Positions 49,726-58,462 of a DNA stretch of 64,000 nt are shown here, in pieces. A model generated the notes under the pieces. The model did no database searches. It saw only the letters and a program-made list of their open reading frames with translations, and was not told the DNA's origin. Origin of the DNA: VRUE01 sp963702175 (GTDB lineage Bacteria; Actinomycetota; Thermoleophilia; Solirubrobacterales; 70-9); contig OY969721.1 in the NCBI GenBank assembly GCA_963702175.1, positions 2,480,001 to 2,544,000 on the forward strand, given 5' to 3'. The translations under genes and the position numbers were made by a program. Within the stretch, counting starts at the first letter, position 1, and each line of letters begins with the position of its first letter.

Positions 49726-49992
49726 GTGGAGGAGACCACCGGGGTCGAGCACCGAATCGAGCGTGTGGTCTTCGAGACGGAGGGGTTGCACATCGTCGGT
49801 GACGTGCAGCTGCCGCCGGAGGGCTACCAAAGTCGCTTCTCCGACCTGCTCAACCGCGAGGACCTGAGCTTCGTCCCGCTCGTCAACGTGGAGGTCACTC
49901 CGCTCGCGGGCGGTGAGGCCAAGCGCTATCCCTTCCTGACGCTGGGCAAGGCCCACGTCCGTGTCGCCTACCCGTTGCCGCCGGGCGAGTAG
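49726..49992 (+). CDS. Small conserved protein of unknown function
   Basis: 88 aa from GTG 49726 (TTG 49717 also in frame). Beta-rich: HRIERVVFETEGLHIVGDVQ, LPPEGYQSRFSDLLNREDL, SFVPLVNVEVTPLAGGE. The GYQSRFSDLLN segment recurs in small actinobacterial proteins without assigned function. No signal peptide. Its stop is one base from the convergent membrane ORF. Confidence 0.65.
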   Translation: MEETTGVEHRIERVVFETEGLHIVGDVQLPPEGYQSRFSDLLNREDLSFVPLVNVEVTPLAGGEAKRYPFLTLGKAHVRVAYPLPPGE

Positions 49993-49993
49993 C

Positions 49994-50281
49994 TCAGCGC
50001 TCGTAGCGCCGCCGCCCGCCGCCGACGTAGGCGCCGAGGTCGAAGAGGAAGGCGAGGACGACGATGAACCACTCGAAGCCGACGACGCCGTGCGAGGAGC
50101 TCCACATCAGCGCGTAGGCGAGTGTCGTCCAGGGCAGCAGGAAGAAGCCGAGGAATGGTACGAGCCAGCTGTCGAAGGCGCGGCTGAGCAGGTCGCTGAA
50201 CAGGAAGATGACGAACAGCGCCAGGCGCGGCGAGATCAGGGCGAGAAGGATTGCTAGGCAGCCGATCGGCGCACTGTAACG
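49994..50281 (-). CDS. Small membrane protein lacking a canonical start codon
   Basis: A 90-residue reading from ATC 50266 is strongly protein-like: IGCLAILLALISPRLALFVI, FLFSDLLSRAFDSWLVPFLG, LLPWTTLAYALMWSS and FEWFIVVLAFLFDLGAY, ending RRRYER. Three membrane segments. No ATG/GTG/TTG exists in frame after the upstream TGA (50282-50284). A GTG at 50272-50274 is out of frame, so a small indel next to the start is suspected. Probably a real gene with a damaged or misread start, divergent from msrA. Confidence 0.55.
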   Translation of the reverse strand, partial: RYSAPIGCLAILLALISPRLALFVIFLFSDLLSRAFDSWLVPFLGFFLLPWTTLAYALMWSSSHGVVGFEWFIVVLAFLFDLGAYVGGGRRRYER

Positions 50282-50290
50282 TCAGTGGGG

Positions 50291-50902
50291 ATGAGCCTGC
50301 CCGGTCGCAGCGAGCCAGCCTTTGAGGTGCCTGAGCGCCACGCTGTGCTCGGCACGCCGCTGCAGCCGCCTTTCCCGGAGGGAGTCGAGAACGCCTACTT
50401 CGCGCTCGGCTGCTTTTGGGGGGCGGAGCGGCTCTTTTGGGGGCTCGACGGCGTCTACACCACGGCGGTCGGCTACATGAACGGGGACACGCCTAACCCC
50501 ACCTACGAGGAGGTCTGCAGTGGGCAGACCGGCCACGCCGAGGCGGTGCTCGTCGCCTTCGACCCGGCCAAGATCTCCTACGCCGACCTGCTCAAGGTCT
50601 TCTTCGAGGAGCACGACCCAACCCAGGGCATGCGCCAGGGCAACGACGTCGGCACCCAGTACCGGTCCGGCATCTACTTCAAGAGCGACGCCCAGAAGGA
50701 AACCGCGGAGATGGCGCGGCGCGCCTACGACGAGGCGCTGCGCGCCGCCGGCCACGAGCCGGTCACCACCGAGGTCGAGCCCGCCGGTCCCTTCTACTAC
50801 GCCGAGGACTACCACCAGCAGTACCTGCACAAGGTGCCGAACGGCTATTGCGGCCTGGCCGGCACCGGCGTCTCCTGCCGCATTCCCGCCGCCGCCTCCT
50901 AG
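50291..50902 (+). CDS. msrA: Peptide-methionine (S)-S-oxide reductase MsrA
   Basis: 203 aa from ATG 50291. Catalytic GCFWGAERLFW (Cys near residue 39), GYMNGDTPNPTYEEVCSGQTGHAEAV, FFEEHDPTQGMRQGNDVGTQYRSGIY and DYHQQYLHKVPNGYC (resolving Cys region). Repairs oxidised methionine. Single-domain MsrA without an MsrB fusion. Confidence 0.95.
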   Translation: MSLPGRSEPAFEVPERHAVLGTPLQPPFPEGVENAYFALGCFWGAERLFWGLDGVYTTAVGYMNGDTPNPTYEEVCSGQTGHAEAVLVAFDPAKISYADLLKVFFEEHDPTQGMRQGNDVGTQYRSGIYFKSDAQKETAEMARRAYDEALRAAGHEPVTTEVEPAGPFYYAEDYHQQYLHKVPNGYCGLAGTGVSCRIPAAAS

Positions 50903-50953
50903 GGGGAGGGGCCTAGCCCGCCCGCCCGGCGCTGCGAATAGCATCCCGCGCCG

Positions 50954-53128
50954 GTGACCCCGTCCTTCGCCTCCTACATCGGCGGCTGCCTCGCCGTCAT
51001 CGCGATTCTCTCCGCGCTCGGCCTCGGCGCCTACTGGCTGCGGCGCTGGATCGTGCCGGAGTTCTCCGGTGCCCTGGCGCGCCTGGCCGACCTGACGATC
51101 GCCACCGCGCTGTTGATCCTGGCCCTGCAGCTGCTCGGCACGCTGGGGATCCTGACGCTGGGCTGGACGATCGTCGGCTGCATCGCCGTCGGCCTGCTCG
51201 CCGCCTGGATCGGCTGGCGCCAGGCGCCGCGCGACGGCCGCGAAATCGAGGCGCCGCGGGCGCAGACGGCCGCCCTGGTGCTCGCGCTCGGGGTCGCGTC
51301 CTGGGTGGTCGCCGAGTGGACCTTCCCGTCACTCCAGGCGCTCGACTACGGCATGTTCGGCGGCGACACGACCTGGTACCACATGCCCTTCTCCGGGCGG
51401 ATCGCGCAGGAGGGCACGATCCTGCCGCTGCACTTCACCGACCCCCTGCGACTCGCCGCCTGGTTCTACCCCGGCAGCGCGGAGCTGGTCCACGCCGCCG
51501 GCATCGTCCTCTTCGACAACGACTGGCTCTCGCCGCTGATCAACCTCGCCTGGCTGGCGATCGGCCTGCTTGCGGCCTGGTGCGTGGGCCGCCCCTACAA
51601 GGTCGGCCCGGCGACCCTGGTCGCGGGCGCGCTGGTCTTCTCCGCCGGGGTGATGATCGAGACCCAGCCCGGCGAGGGGCGCAACGACATCATGGGCCTC
51701 GCCTTCCTGCTCGCCTTCGCCGCCTTCCTGATCAACGGCCACCAGCGCCGCGCGCCCGACGCGGGGGCGGTGCAGGACACGCCGGAGCGCGACGCGCCGC
51801 TGCTCGACAAGGGCCCGCTGATCATGGCCGGGATCGCCGCCGGGCTCGCCGTCTCGGTGAAGCTGCCGTTGCTGGCCCCCGTCGGGGCGATCGCGGTCGG
51901 CATGGTCCTGGTCAGCGGCGCCGGGCGGCGGCTGATGACCGCCGCTGCGATCGGCATCCCCGCCTTCGTGGTCGGTGGCTACTGGTACGTGCGGGCGGCG
52001 ATCCACACCGGCGGCAACCCGATTCCGCAGATCGGCTGGGGGCCGCTGAACCTGCCACGGCCCGACCAGATGCCGCTCGATCCGCGCCCGCGCTTCGCCG
52101 TCGCCGACTACCTGACCGAGCCGACGATCTACCGCAAGTGGTTCTTCCCCCAGCTTGAGAACGCGCTTGGGCCGCTCTGGCCGCTGATCCTGATCTGCGC
52201 GGTCGCCGCCGCCGTCTACATCGTGGTGCGCTCCCGCAACCAGATCCTGCGAGTGCTGGCCGGCGCCGCCCTGCTCACCGCCGCCGTCTACGTCGTCACG
52301 CCGCTGACCGCGGCGGGCCAGGAAGGCTCGCCGACCGGCTTCTTCACTAACACCCGCTACCTGATGCCCGGGCTGCTGCTCGCCCTCGCGCTGCTGCCGA
52401 TTGCGCGACCGCTGCGAGCACCCGACAGCCGCGCCTGGCAGACCCTGCTCTTCCTCACCGGCGTCTTCGCGATCATGGTCCTCTCCACGCCCCGCTGGTA
52501 CCCGGGCTACATCGTCGGCACGATCTTCCTCACCCTGGCCCTGGTCTGGGCGCCGGCGGCGCTGACGATGTTGCGCGGGCGGCGGCAGGTCAGCCGCGGG
52601 CTGGTCGCCGGGACGGCGGCCGCGATCCTCCTCTTCGCGGTCGGCCTCGGCCGCGCCCAGGAGGTCCAGTACTACAAGCACCACTACGAGAAAACGACGC
52701 CCTTCCTGCAGGAAGGCGGCCCGCGCAAGGCCTACAGCTTCGCCCACAACCAGAGCGACCGGCGGATCGGGATCGCAGGCTCGGGCGAGATCTTCTTCGG
52801 CCAGTACGGCTTCTACGGCCGCAACCTCGACAACTACGTCCAGTACATCGGCGCCGAGGGGCCGGACGGGACCTACCGACTGCCGACCAGCTGCGCCCAG
52901 TTCCGTCGCTTGGTCAACGAGGGTGACTACGACTTCCTCATCGTCAGCCGCTTCACCGTCGACGCGTTCGACTCTCCCTACTGGTACCGGATCTACTACT
53001 GGCTGCAGGACGACCCGGCGGTCGAGGAGATCATCGCCGAGCCCGACATCACACCCCAGCCCGACTACGTCTTCAAGGTCAACGGCGAGCTCGACCCGGC
53101 CGGGTGCGCCGAGCTCGACGAAGGCTGA
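50954..53128 (+). CDS. Large integral membrane glycosyltransferase-like protein (GT-C type)
   Basis: 724 aa from GTG 50954. About 12 membrane helices. The first large loop carries LDYGMFGGDTTWYHMPFSGRIAQEG with acidic residues (GGDTTWYH), placed as in ArnT/PMT-type GT-C enzymes. A C-terminal extracytoplasmic domain (residues about 590-724) has NQSDRRIGIAGSGEIFFGQYGFYG. Probably transfers a polyprenyl-linked sugar outside the membrane (inference). Confidence 0.75.
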   Translation: MTPSFASYIGGCLAVIAILSALGLGAYWLRRWIVPEFSGALARLADLTIATALLILALQLLGTLGILTLGWTIVGCIAVGLLAAWIGWRQAPRDGREIEAPRAQTAALVLALGVASWVVAEWTFPSLQALDYGMFGGDTTWYHMPFSGRIAQEGTILPLHFTDPLRLAAWFYPGSAELVHAAGIVLFDNDWLSPLINLAWLAIGLLAAWCVGRPYKVGPATLVAGALVFSAGVMIETQPGEGRNDIMGLAFLLAFAAFLINGHQRRAPDAGAVQDTPERDAPLLDKGPLIMAGIAAGLAVSVKLPLLAPVGAIAVGMVLVSGAGRRLMTAAAIGIPAFVVGGYWYVRAAIHTGGNPIPQIGWGPLNLPRPDQMPLDPRPRFAVADYLTEPTIYRKWFFPQLENALGPLWPLILICAVAAAVYIVVRSRNQILRVLAGAALLTAAVYVVTPLTAAGQEGSPTGFFTNTRYLMPGLLLALALLPIARPLRAPDSRAWQTLLFLTGVFAIMVLSTPRWYPGYIVGTIFLTLALVWAPAALTMLRGRRQVSRGLVAGTAAAILLFAVGLGRAQEVQYYKHHYEKTTPFLQEGGPRKAYSFAHNQSDRRIGIAGSGEIFFGQYGFYGRNLDNYVQYIGAEGPDGTYRLPTSCAQFRRLVNEGDYDFLIVSRFTVDAFDSPYWYRIYYWLQDDPAVEEIIAEPDITPQPDYVFKVNGELDPAGCAELDEG

Positions 53129-53137
53129 GCGCGCTGC

Positions 53138-53941
53138 TCAGACCGGGGCGAGCGCGTGCTCGCGGATCAGCTCCGCCGAGCGCTGGGGCTGCTCCCACCA
53201 GAACATATGGCCGACGCCCTCGAGCGTTTCCAGACGGGCCGTGGGGATCAGGGCGGCGATCTCGCGGCCGTTGTCGTAGCCGAGCAGGCGATCGACGTCG
53301 CCGTGGATGACCATGGTCGGGAGGGAGATCTGATTGAGGCGCTCGTGCGTGTCGTGTTCGGCGCAGGCGCGCATCTGTTGCAGGACGACAGGTTGCGGGG
53401 CGGGCAGCGCCGACCCCATCTCGACGAAGGCGGCGAAGCGCGAGTCGTCCTCGCGGAAGCTGGGGGAGAGGTTGATCTCCCACATCGCCCGCAAGACCTG
53501 TTCGGGCTCGCCGGAGGCGTAGGCGGTGCCGAGCAGTTGCAGGTCCTCGGGCGCCATCAGCGAACCCTGCGGACCGCCGCAGTAGCTGGCGCCGATCGTC
53601 AGCGTACGGATCCGCTCGGGATGGGCAAGGGCCAGCTCCTGGGCGATCATCCCGCCCATCGAGATCCCGACCACGTGGGCGGTCTCGATCTCCAGTGCGT
53701 CGAGCAGGGCGGCCGTGTCGGCCGCCATATCAGCGGTAGTGAAGGGCAACTCGGCCTGGCCCGAGAGGCCCATGCCGCGATTGTCGAAGACGGTGCACTC
53801 GAAGCTTCGCTCGAGCTCGTCGAGGAAGGGACGACCCCAGGCCATGTGGGTCGCGCTCATCCCCTGGACCAGGAGCAGCGGCTCACCCTCGCCGGCGCGG
53901 AGGTAGTGCAGCTCGGCGCCGCCTGCATCGACCGTTGGCAT
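53138..53941 (-). CDS. Alpha/beta-hydrolase
   Basis: 267 aa. Nucleophile elbow VVGISMGGMIAQEL (Ser near residue 94), oxyanion region LLLVQGMSATHMAWG, acid Asp in MVIHGDVDRLLGYD and catalytic His in LEGVGHMFWWEQP. Soluble, no signal. Similar to 3-oxoadipate enol-lactonase/esterase-type hydrolases; substrate unknown. 52 bp upstream of tRNA-Arg, on the opposite strand. Confidence 0.88.
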   Translation of the reverse strand: MPTVDAGGAELHYLRAGEGEPLLLVQGMSATHMAWGRPFLDELERSFECTVFDNRGMGLSGQAELPFTTADMAADTAALLDALEIETAHVVGISMGGMIAQELALAHPERIRTLTIGASYCGGPQGSLMAPEDLQLLGTAYASGEPEQVLRAMWEINLSPSFREDDSRFAAFVEMGSALPAPQPVVLQQMRACAEHDTHERLNQISLPTMVIHGDVDRLLGYDNGREIAALIPTARLETLEGVGHMFWWEQPQRSAELIREHALAPV

Positions 53942-53993
53942 CGTCGGCGATGCTACGCGATCCCGCTTTCCAGGGCCTAATCTAAGCGCACCT

Positions 53994-54066
53994 GCCCCCG
54001 TAGCTCAGTGGACAGAGCGACGGCCTTCTAAGCCGTGGGTCGCTGGTTCGAATCCAGCCGGGGGTA
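53994..54066 (+). tRNA. tRNA-Arg (anticodon TCT)
   Basis: Acceptor GCCCCCG/CGGGGGT (terminal G-T wobble), discriminator A. D-arm TAGCTCAGTGGACAGAGC, anticodon loop CTTCTAA in stem ACGGC/GCCGT, T-arm CTGGTTCGAATCCAG. The hicBA-orf3 operon lies just downstream. Confidence 0.94.
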
Positions 54067-54157
54067 CTTGGGCAAGGCCTCTTGACGGTGGTCGAACCAG
54101 ACCGCGGAGAAGGACCATGGATTAGGAAGGCTCCCAGCGACGGGCTGGCAGCCTACG

Positions 54158-54394
54158 TCACGTTGCTGAAGATTCGCCCCGATCCTCCTGGGCAACCAAG
54201 TTGTACTCCGGGACGTTGGTTTGATGGTCGCCACCGGCTTCGGGCTGGACGGCATAGAGCCACGTGTCCAGCGGAGGTAGACCCAGCACACCAGGGACCG
54301 TTCCTCGCCTCACCGACGTGATCTTCCCGGGGAGGCCCTCGTCGACTAGGACCGCCTGGCCGATCTCGAAATGTGGAGGCTCAGTGTTGCTCAT
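54158..54394 (-). CDS. Third gene of the hicBA operon, unknown function
   Basis: 78 aa from ATG 54394, overlapping the hicA stop (ATGA). Sequence: HFEIGQAVLVDEGLPGKITS then PPLDTWLYAVQPEAGG and PEYNLVAQED, an all-beta, SH3/KOW-like pattern of the type found in small phage or plasmid proteins. No catalytic motif. Its coupling to hicA suggests it is part of the module or a cargo gene. Confidence 0.65.
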   Translation of the reverse strand: MSNTEPPHFEIGQAVLVDEGLPGKITSVRRGTVPGVLGLPPLDTWLYAVQPEAGGDHQTNVPEYNLVAQEDRGESSAT

Positions 54395-54582
54395 CGGGGA
54401 TTTGGCGGGTGGGGGATGCCGAGCTGCTGGCAGATCGATCGCGTGAGCCCGGGGCCGATCTCCTTGTGGCGCGGTAGGGCCGAGACCTGCCCCTGTGGTC
54501 CGCGCCACTTCGCGTGCTTCGATCCACCGACTTCGCGGCAACCGTGACCGCGCAGATGGCGCTCAAGGTTGCGGCGCTTCAC
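54391..54582 (-). CDS. hicA: HicA-family toxin (mRNA interferase)
   Basis: 63 aa. dsRBD-like HicA fold: RRNLERHLRGHGCREVGGSKHAKW with the catalytic His in GGSKH, VSALPRHKEIGPGLTRSICQQLGI at the C-terminus. Start ATG overlaps the hicB stop by 4 bp. It cleaves mRNA when the antitoxin is lost (family knowledge). Confidence 0.88.
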   Translation of the reverse strand: MKRRNLERHLRGHGCREVGGSKHAKWRGPQGQVSALPRHKEIGPGLTRSICQQLGIPHPPNPR

Positions 54583-54809
54583 GCTGCGGCGACAAAACGC
54601 AGGTGCTCATGGTCGGCCCGGGGCGTCTGCCCGGCCAGCTCCTCGTCAGGCGTAAGCACCGTGCGCAGGGCGTCGAGCACGTTCTCCTTGGCTTCCTCCC
54701 GTGTGCGACCCTGGCTCATGGCGCCGGGGACCTCCAAGATGCGCGCGACGATCCAGCCCTCCTCGTCGGGGCCGTCGAAGGAGATCGTGAAGTCGACCGA
54801 TGCCGCCAT
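54579..54809 (-). CDS. hicB: HicB-family antitoxin
   Basis: 76 aa from ATG 54809. The HicB pseudo-RNase H fold is visible: FTISFDGPDEEGWIVARILE, VPGAMSQGRTREEAKENVLDAL. Short form without an obvious C-terminal DNA-binding HTH (ends ADHEHLRFVAAA). The gene order hicB-hicA is the reverse of the E. coli order. Upstream 54810-55046 shows no clear gene. Confidence 0.85.
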   Translation of the reverse strand: MAASVDFTISFDGPDEEGWIVARILEVPGAMSQGRTREEAKENVLDALRTVLTPDEELAGQTPRADHEHLRFVAAA

Positions 54810-55046
54810 GCGGAAACCGTAGCGCGTGGGCAGGTCCAACGACGAAACATCGCTCCCGCATCGTGTCCGGGCGAAGAGCCGACATCGTGATTCAGTTGCC
54901 GCACGGGGTTCAGCGGTTCGCATGGTGAGCCAGGGAAACCAGGTCGGCGACGAGCCGCGCCGGCGTTGCCTGATCGGCTCGATCCGATCACGGCTTCGCC
55001 AAGCCAATTCGCGGCCGACAGTTCGACCGGAAAGTATGTTTACGCA

Positions 55047-55598
55047 GTGCGACCTCTTCGGTATTCCATCAACGTCACTTTGGACGGATGCTGCGATCAC
55101 CGTGCAATTTCCCCGGACGAAGAGACCCATCGTCACGCGACGAAGATTCTCGCCCAGGCCGATGCTCTTCTCTTCGGCCGGGTGACCTACGAGATGATGG
55201 AGTCAGCCTGGCGGCCGCCGGGGCAGACGGAAGCGATGCCCGATTGGATGGCGCCTTTCGGCCGGACGATCGACGCGGCAAAGAAGTACGTCGTGTCGAG
55301 CACCCTGGACCGGGTCGATTGGAATGCGGAGCTCGTGCGTGGGGATGTCGGGGAGGCAGTTCAGAAGCTGAAGCAGGAGTCGGGTATGGGACTGCTCGTG
55401 GGAGGCGTAAAGCTCCCGCTGGCGTTGGCGGAGCTGGGGTTGATCGATGAGTACGAGTTCGTAGTGCAGCCCAGGCTGGTGGGCCATGGGCCGACGTTGT
55501 TCGCGGGTCTATCGAAACGTGTCGACTTGAGGCTCGTGAGCAGGCAGGAGTTCGGCTCAGGGGCGGTAGCGATGCGCTACGAGCCTCGGGTTCCGTAA
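55047..55598 (+). CDS. Dihydrofolate reductase-like / RibD C-terminal domain protein
   Basis: 183 aa from GTG 55047 (VRPLRYSINVTLDGC); reading further up to 54966 adds a low-quality N-terminus. Fold marks: SINVTLDG, ADALLFGRVTYEMMESAW, KKYVVSSTLDRVDWNAELV, GLLVGGVKLPLALAELGLIDEYEFVV and LVGHGPTLFAGL. NADPH-dependent reductase family, substrate unknown. A hairpin (AGCCG/CGGCT, 55602-55618) follows. Confidence 0.85.
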   Translation: MRPLRYSINVTLDGCCDHRAISPDEETHRHATKILAQADALLFGRVTYEMMESAWRPPGQTEAMPDWMAPFGRTIDAAKKYVVSSTLDRVDWNAELVRGDVGEAVQKLKQESGMGLLVGGVKLPLALAELGLIDEYEFVVQPRLVGHGPTLFAGLSKRVDLRLVSRQEFGSGAVAMRYEPRVP

Positions 55599-55831
55599 TC
55601 GAGCCGGCGTAAACGGCTTTGCAAGCATCCGTCTATGGCCCATCCAGGGTCACCACAGGCATGCACCGCGCGGCCGGGGTCCTGTCAGGCGGCCCCGACC
55701 GTCTCGGGTCGGGACAAAGTGACCTGATCCTCGAGAAAGGGGTCCGGTCACTACCGTGCCAGCGAGATCGGGTCGCCTGCGATCCGCGCTACTCGGTTCG
55801 TTTTATGTCTCGTAAGGGGTGCTAGTGGGGA
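55599..55831. other. Intergenic region with hairpins
   Basis: 233 bp without a convincing gene. Contains a short hairpin right after the RibD-like stop and CCCGACC/GGTCGGG (55694-55713). The last 60 bp before TTG 55832 are relatively AT-rich (CGGTTCGTTTTATGTCTCG), a likely promoter zone. Confidence 0.4.
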
Positions 55832-56740
55832 TTGACACCTAACCGGTACCTTTCCAGCACTCTGCAGGACACGGCTACATCCGAGCGCCTCCCCAGCGAG
55901 CCGTCGAAGCGTCGGCGCCTCTGGCGGGCTGTCACTGGGCTGTCGATCCTGATCGTCGTCCTCGCCGTGTTTGCCTCGCAGCAGTGGGGCGACGGCGACG
56001 ACAGTGGCGGACCGCTGAACGCGATCGCCGCGGCGGCCGAGAGGACGCAACGCGAACCGGGCGGACGCGCCACGATGCGGGCGGTCGTCTCCTCGCCGAC
56101 GCGGTCGGAGCCGCTCACGATTACGGGCGAGATGGTTTTCAACGACGAGACGGGTCGCGCCCGGGCGGTCATGAGATTTCCGCACTCCGAGTCGGACGGT
56201 TCGACGGAGATGGAGGTCGTCGGTGATGGGACTGTCGTATACATGCGCTCGAGCCTGTTCGGCTCGCTGCCGGGCGGCCACGAGTGGATGGCACTCGATT
56301 TCTCGTTCGGGCATGAGCTGGATATACCGCTCCCGGCCAACGGCGACGCGAAGGGGGAACTGGAACTCCTGGAAGAGACGACCGGCGTGCGGAAGCTCGG
56401 AAAAGAGGACGTGCGCGGCGTGCCGACGACGCGCTACAGCGGTACGGTCGGCGTCTCCGAGCAAGCCGAGCGGCTGCGGGAAAAAGGCGCGGAGGATCTT
56501 GCCTCGTACATCGAGGAGGAGGGCACGCCGTTGCGGCTCGAGGTGTGGATCGGCGCCGACGGGCTGGTGCGACGCATGAGATTCGTCAAATCGGAACCGG
56601 GAGAGGGAGGCGAGGGTTCCACGACCGTCGATATGCGCATGGATTTCTTCGACTTCGGCATCGTTCCCGAGATCAACGTGCCCGAGTCGAGTGAAGTATT
56701 CGACGCGACGGCGTTGGCCCAGAACGAGCTCGGCCTCTAA
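55832..56740 (+). CDS. Membrane-anchored LppX/LolA-like lipoprotein-fold protein
   Basis: 302 aa from TTG 55832, with GTGGGG upstream. A single N-terminal membrane helix (VTGLSILIVVLAVFASQQW, residues about 34-52) without a lipobox. The mature part has the half-barrel pattern of LppX/LprG proteins: ITGEMVFNDETGRARAVMRF, VVYMRSSLFGSLPGGHEWM, GVPTTRYSGTVGVSEQAERL and RLEVWIGADGLVRRMRF. Probably binds or shuttles lipids at the outer face of the membrane. Confidence 0.75.
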   Translation: MTPNRYLSSTLQDTATSERLPSEPSKRRRLWRAVTGLSILIVVLAVFASQQWGDGDDSGGPLNAIAAAAERTQREPGGRATMRAVVSSPTRSEPLTITGEMVFNDETGRARAVMRFPHSESDGSTEMEVVGDGTVVYMRSSLFGSLPGGHEWMALDFSFGHELDIPLPANGDAKGELELLEETTGVRKLGKEDVRGVPTTRYSGTVGVSEQAERLREKGAEDLASYIEEEGTPLRLEVWIGADGLVRRMRFVKSEPGEGGEGSTTVDMRMDFFDFGIVPEINVPESSEVFDATALAQNELGL

Positions 56741-56760
56741 ACGACGAGTAGCGAAACCTC

Positions 56761-57198
56761 TCAGGCACTGACCGGTTCGCCATTGGCACTCAGCGTTACG
56801 TCGATGTTGCCCCGTGTCGCGTTCGAGTAGGGGCAGACCTTGTGGGCCGCCTCGACCAGCTCGGCTGCTGTCTCCGCGTCGACCGAGGGCAAGGTCACGG
56901 CAAGCTCGACCGCGATCGTGAAGCTGCGGTCCTCGCCGGTGACCAGCATCACTTTGGACTCGACCTCGACGTTGTCCACCTCGAGCTTCTGCCGGCGGGC
57001 GACTGCGGCCAGAGCGTTCTCAAAGCAGGCTGCGAAGCCGACGGCGAAGAGCTGCTCGGGATTGGTTCCGTCGCCGTCGCCGCCCAGCTCGGGCGGAGGG
57101 CGGAGATCGACCTCCAGCAAGCCGTCACTGGTGCGGCCGTGCCCGGCGATCCGGCCGCCGGTCACGTGCGCTTCCGCTGTGTAGAGGACCTTGCCGAT
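56761..57198 (-). CDS. ohr: Organic hydroperoxide resistance protein (Ohr/OsmC), ATC in place of start codon
   Basis: Ohr landmarks: KVLYTAEAHVTGG at the N-terminus, ACFENAL (peroxidatic Cys) and AHKVCPYSNATRGNIDVTL (resolving Cys). By homology the protein should begin at GKVLYTAEA, but the codon there is ATC (57196-57198), preceded by GGAGG. The first canonical start is GTG 57165, which would cut 11 conserved residues. Either ATC is used, ATG has mutated, or the base is misread. Reduces organic peroxides. Confidence 0.82.
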   Translation of the reverse strand: MGKVLYTAEAHVTGGRIAGHGRTSDGLLEVDLRPPPELGGDGDGTNPEQLFAVGFAACFENALAAVARRQKLEVDNVEVESKVMLVTGEDRSFTIAVELAVTLPSVDAETAAELVEAAHKVCPYSNATRGNIDVTLSANGEPVSA

Positions 57199-57220
57199 GC
57201 CTCCAGCGTAACCGTCGGTT

Positions 57221-57580
57221 TCAGGCCCCGTAGCTGAAGCGGACCTTCTGCTCTCTGCCGTCCTCGACTCGCCGGCAGGCGACCCTGGCGAGCTCGGAGC
57301 CCACCCGGTTTCGCTGACAGGCGAACCCGTCGGGGCTGGGATCCTGGTACCCGGCGAAGATCTCGGCGGTGTAGAGGCGAGCGACGCGGCGGGCTTTCCC
57401 GCAGCGAATGCCGTGCGCCTTGACGTCGTACCAGCCGGCCCCGGGATTCGGCTGGCTGCCGCACTCGCGCCAGTAGGCGGCCGAGCTGGAGTCCACCCCG
57501 GCGAGGGCGAATGCCGCCGCCAGGAGGAGCGTCGCCGCTACCCCTTTGGTCCCTGTCGTTGCGAGTCGCGAGGCCTGCAC
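57221..57580 (-). CDS. Secreted small Cys-containing protein of an actinobacterial family
   Basis: 119 aa from GTG 57580. Signal peptide (GVAATLLLAAAFALAGVDSSSA). Mature part YWRECGSQPNPGAGWYDVKA, GIRCGKARRVARLY, FACQRNRVG and VACRRVED gives four Cys, likely two disulfides. Similar short secreted proteins are abundant in Thermoleophilia; function unknown. 22 bp upstream of ohr on the same strand. Confidence 0.8.
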   Translation of the reverse strand: MQASRLATTGTKGVAATLLLAAAFALAGVDSSSAAYWRECGSQPNPGAGWYDVKAHGIRCGKARRVARLYTAEIFAGYQDPSPDGFACQRNRVGSELARVACRRVEDGREQKVRFSYGA

Positions 57581-57613
57581 CGACCGAGAGCATAGGAGCT
57601 ACATTCCCGGCCT

Positions 57614-58462
57614 GTGATCGACCTGATCATCTACGCGATCCCGGCCTTCGTGCTGCTGCTCGTCGTCGAGATGCTCTCGTTCAAGTACGCACGGGACGAG
57701 GAGCTGGTCGGCTACGAGTCGCGCGACACGCGCACCAGCCTCTCGATGGGTGGCGGCAACGTCGTGATCAACGCGGTCTGGAAGCTCGCCGTCGTCTTCA
57801 TCTACGCCGGGCTCTACGAGCTGACCCCGCTGCGGATGCCGGCCGAGGAGTGGTGGACCTACGTGCTCCTTTTCTTCGCCGACGACCTCGCCTACTACTG
57901 GTTCCACCGCATCCACCACGAGGTGCGCGTCTTCTGGGCCAGCCACGTAGTCCACCACTCCTCCCAGCACTACAACCTCTCGACCGCGTTGCGGCAGACC
58001 TGGACGCCGATGACGGCGCTGCCGTTTTGGGCGCCGCTGGCGCTGCTCGGCTTCGCGCCCTGGATGATCCTCACCGCTCAGGCGGTCAGCCTGATCTACC
58101 AGTTCTGGATTCACACCGAGCGGGTGAAGAAGCTGCCGGCGCCGCTCGAGTACGTGCTCAACACGCCTTCACACCACCGCGTCCACCACGGCGCCAACGA
58201 GGTCTACCTCGATCGCAACTACGGCGGCATCTTGATCATCTGGGACCGGATCTTCGGCAGCTTCCAGGGTGAGACCGAGCGGCCCCGCTACGGCCTCACC
58301 CAGAACATCCGCACCTTCCGCCCGACCCGCGTTGCTTTCCACGAGTTCTCGGCGCTGGCACGAGACGTGCGCGCAGCGAGCGGCTGGCGCGAGCGCCTCG
58401 GCTACGTCTTCCGTGGCCCCGGCTGGTCGCCGGACGGGCGTGGCGGTGGCACCCGGGGCTGA
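57614..58462 (+). CDS. Sterol desaturase / fatty acid hydroxylase superfamily protein
   Basis: 282 aa from GTG 57614. Four to five helices and three histidine boxes of the di-iron site: WFHRIHHE, SHVVHHSSQHYN and HHRVHHGANEVY. LDRNYGGILIIWDRIFGSF is the family hallmark. Membrane di-iron oxygenase acting on lipids. The tail is short and Gly/Arg-rich. Its stop overlaps the proposed CTG start of the next gene. Confidence 0.9.
   Translation: MIDLIIYAIPAFVLLLVVEMLSFKYARDEELVGYESRDTRTSLSMGGGNVVINAVWKLAVVFIYAGLYELTPLRMPAEEWWTYVLLFFADDLAYYWFHRIHHEVRVFWASHVVHHSSQHYNLSTALRQTWTPMTALPFWAPLALLGFAPWMILTAQAVSLIYQFWIHTERVKKLPAPLEYVLNTPSHHRVHHGANEVYLDRNYGGILIIWDRIFGSFQGETERPRYGLTQNIRTFRPTRVAFHEFSALARDVRAASGWRERLGYVFRGPGWSPDGRGGGTRG

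Noticed and set aside
50997..52747. Minus-strand ORFs opposite the membrane glycosyltransferase
   Set aside because: Arg/Ala/Pro-rich or charged antisense readings. The plus frame shows clear membrane topology.
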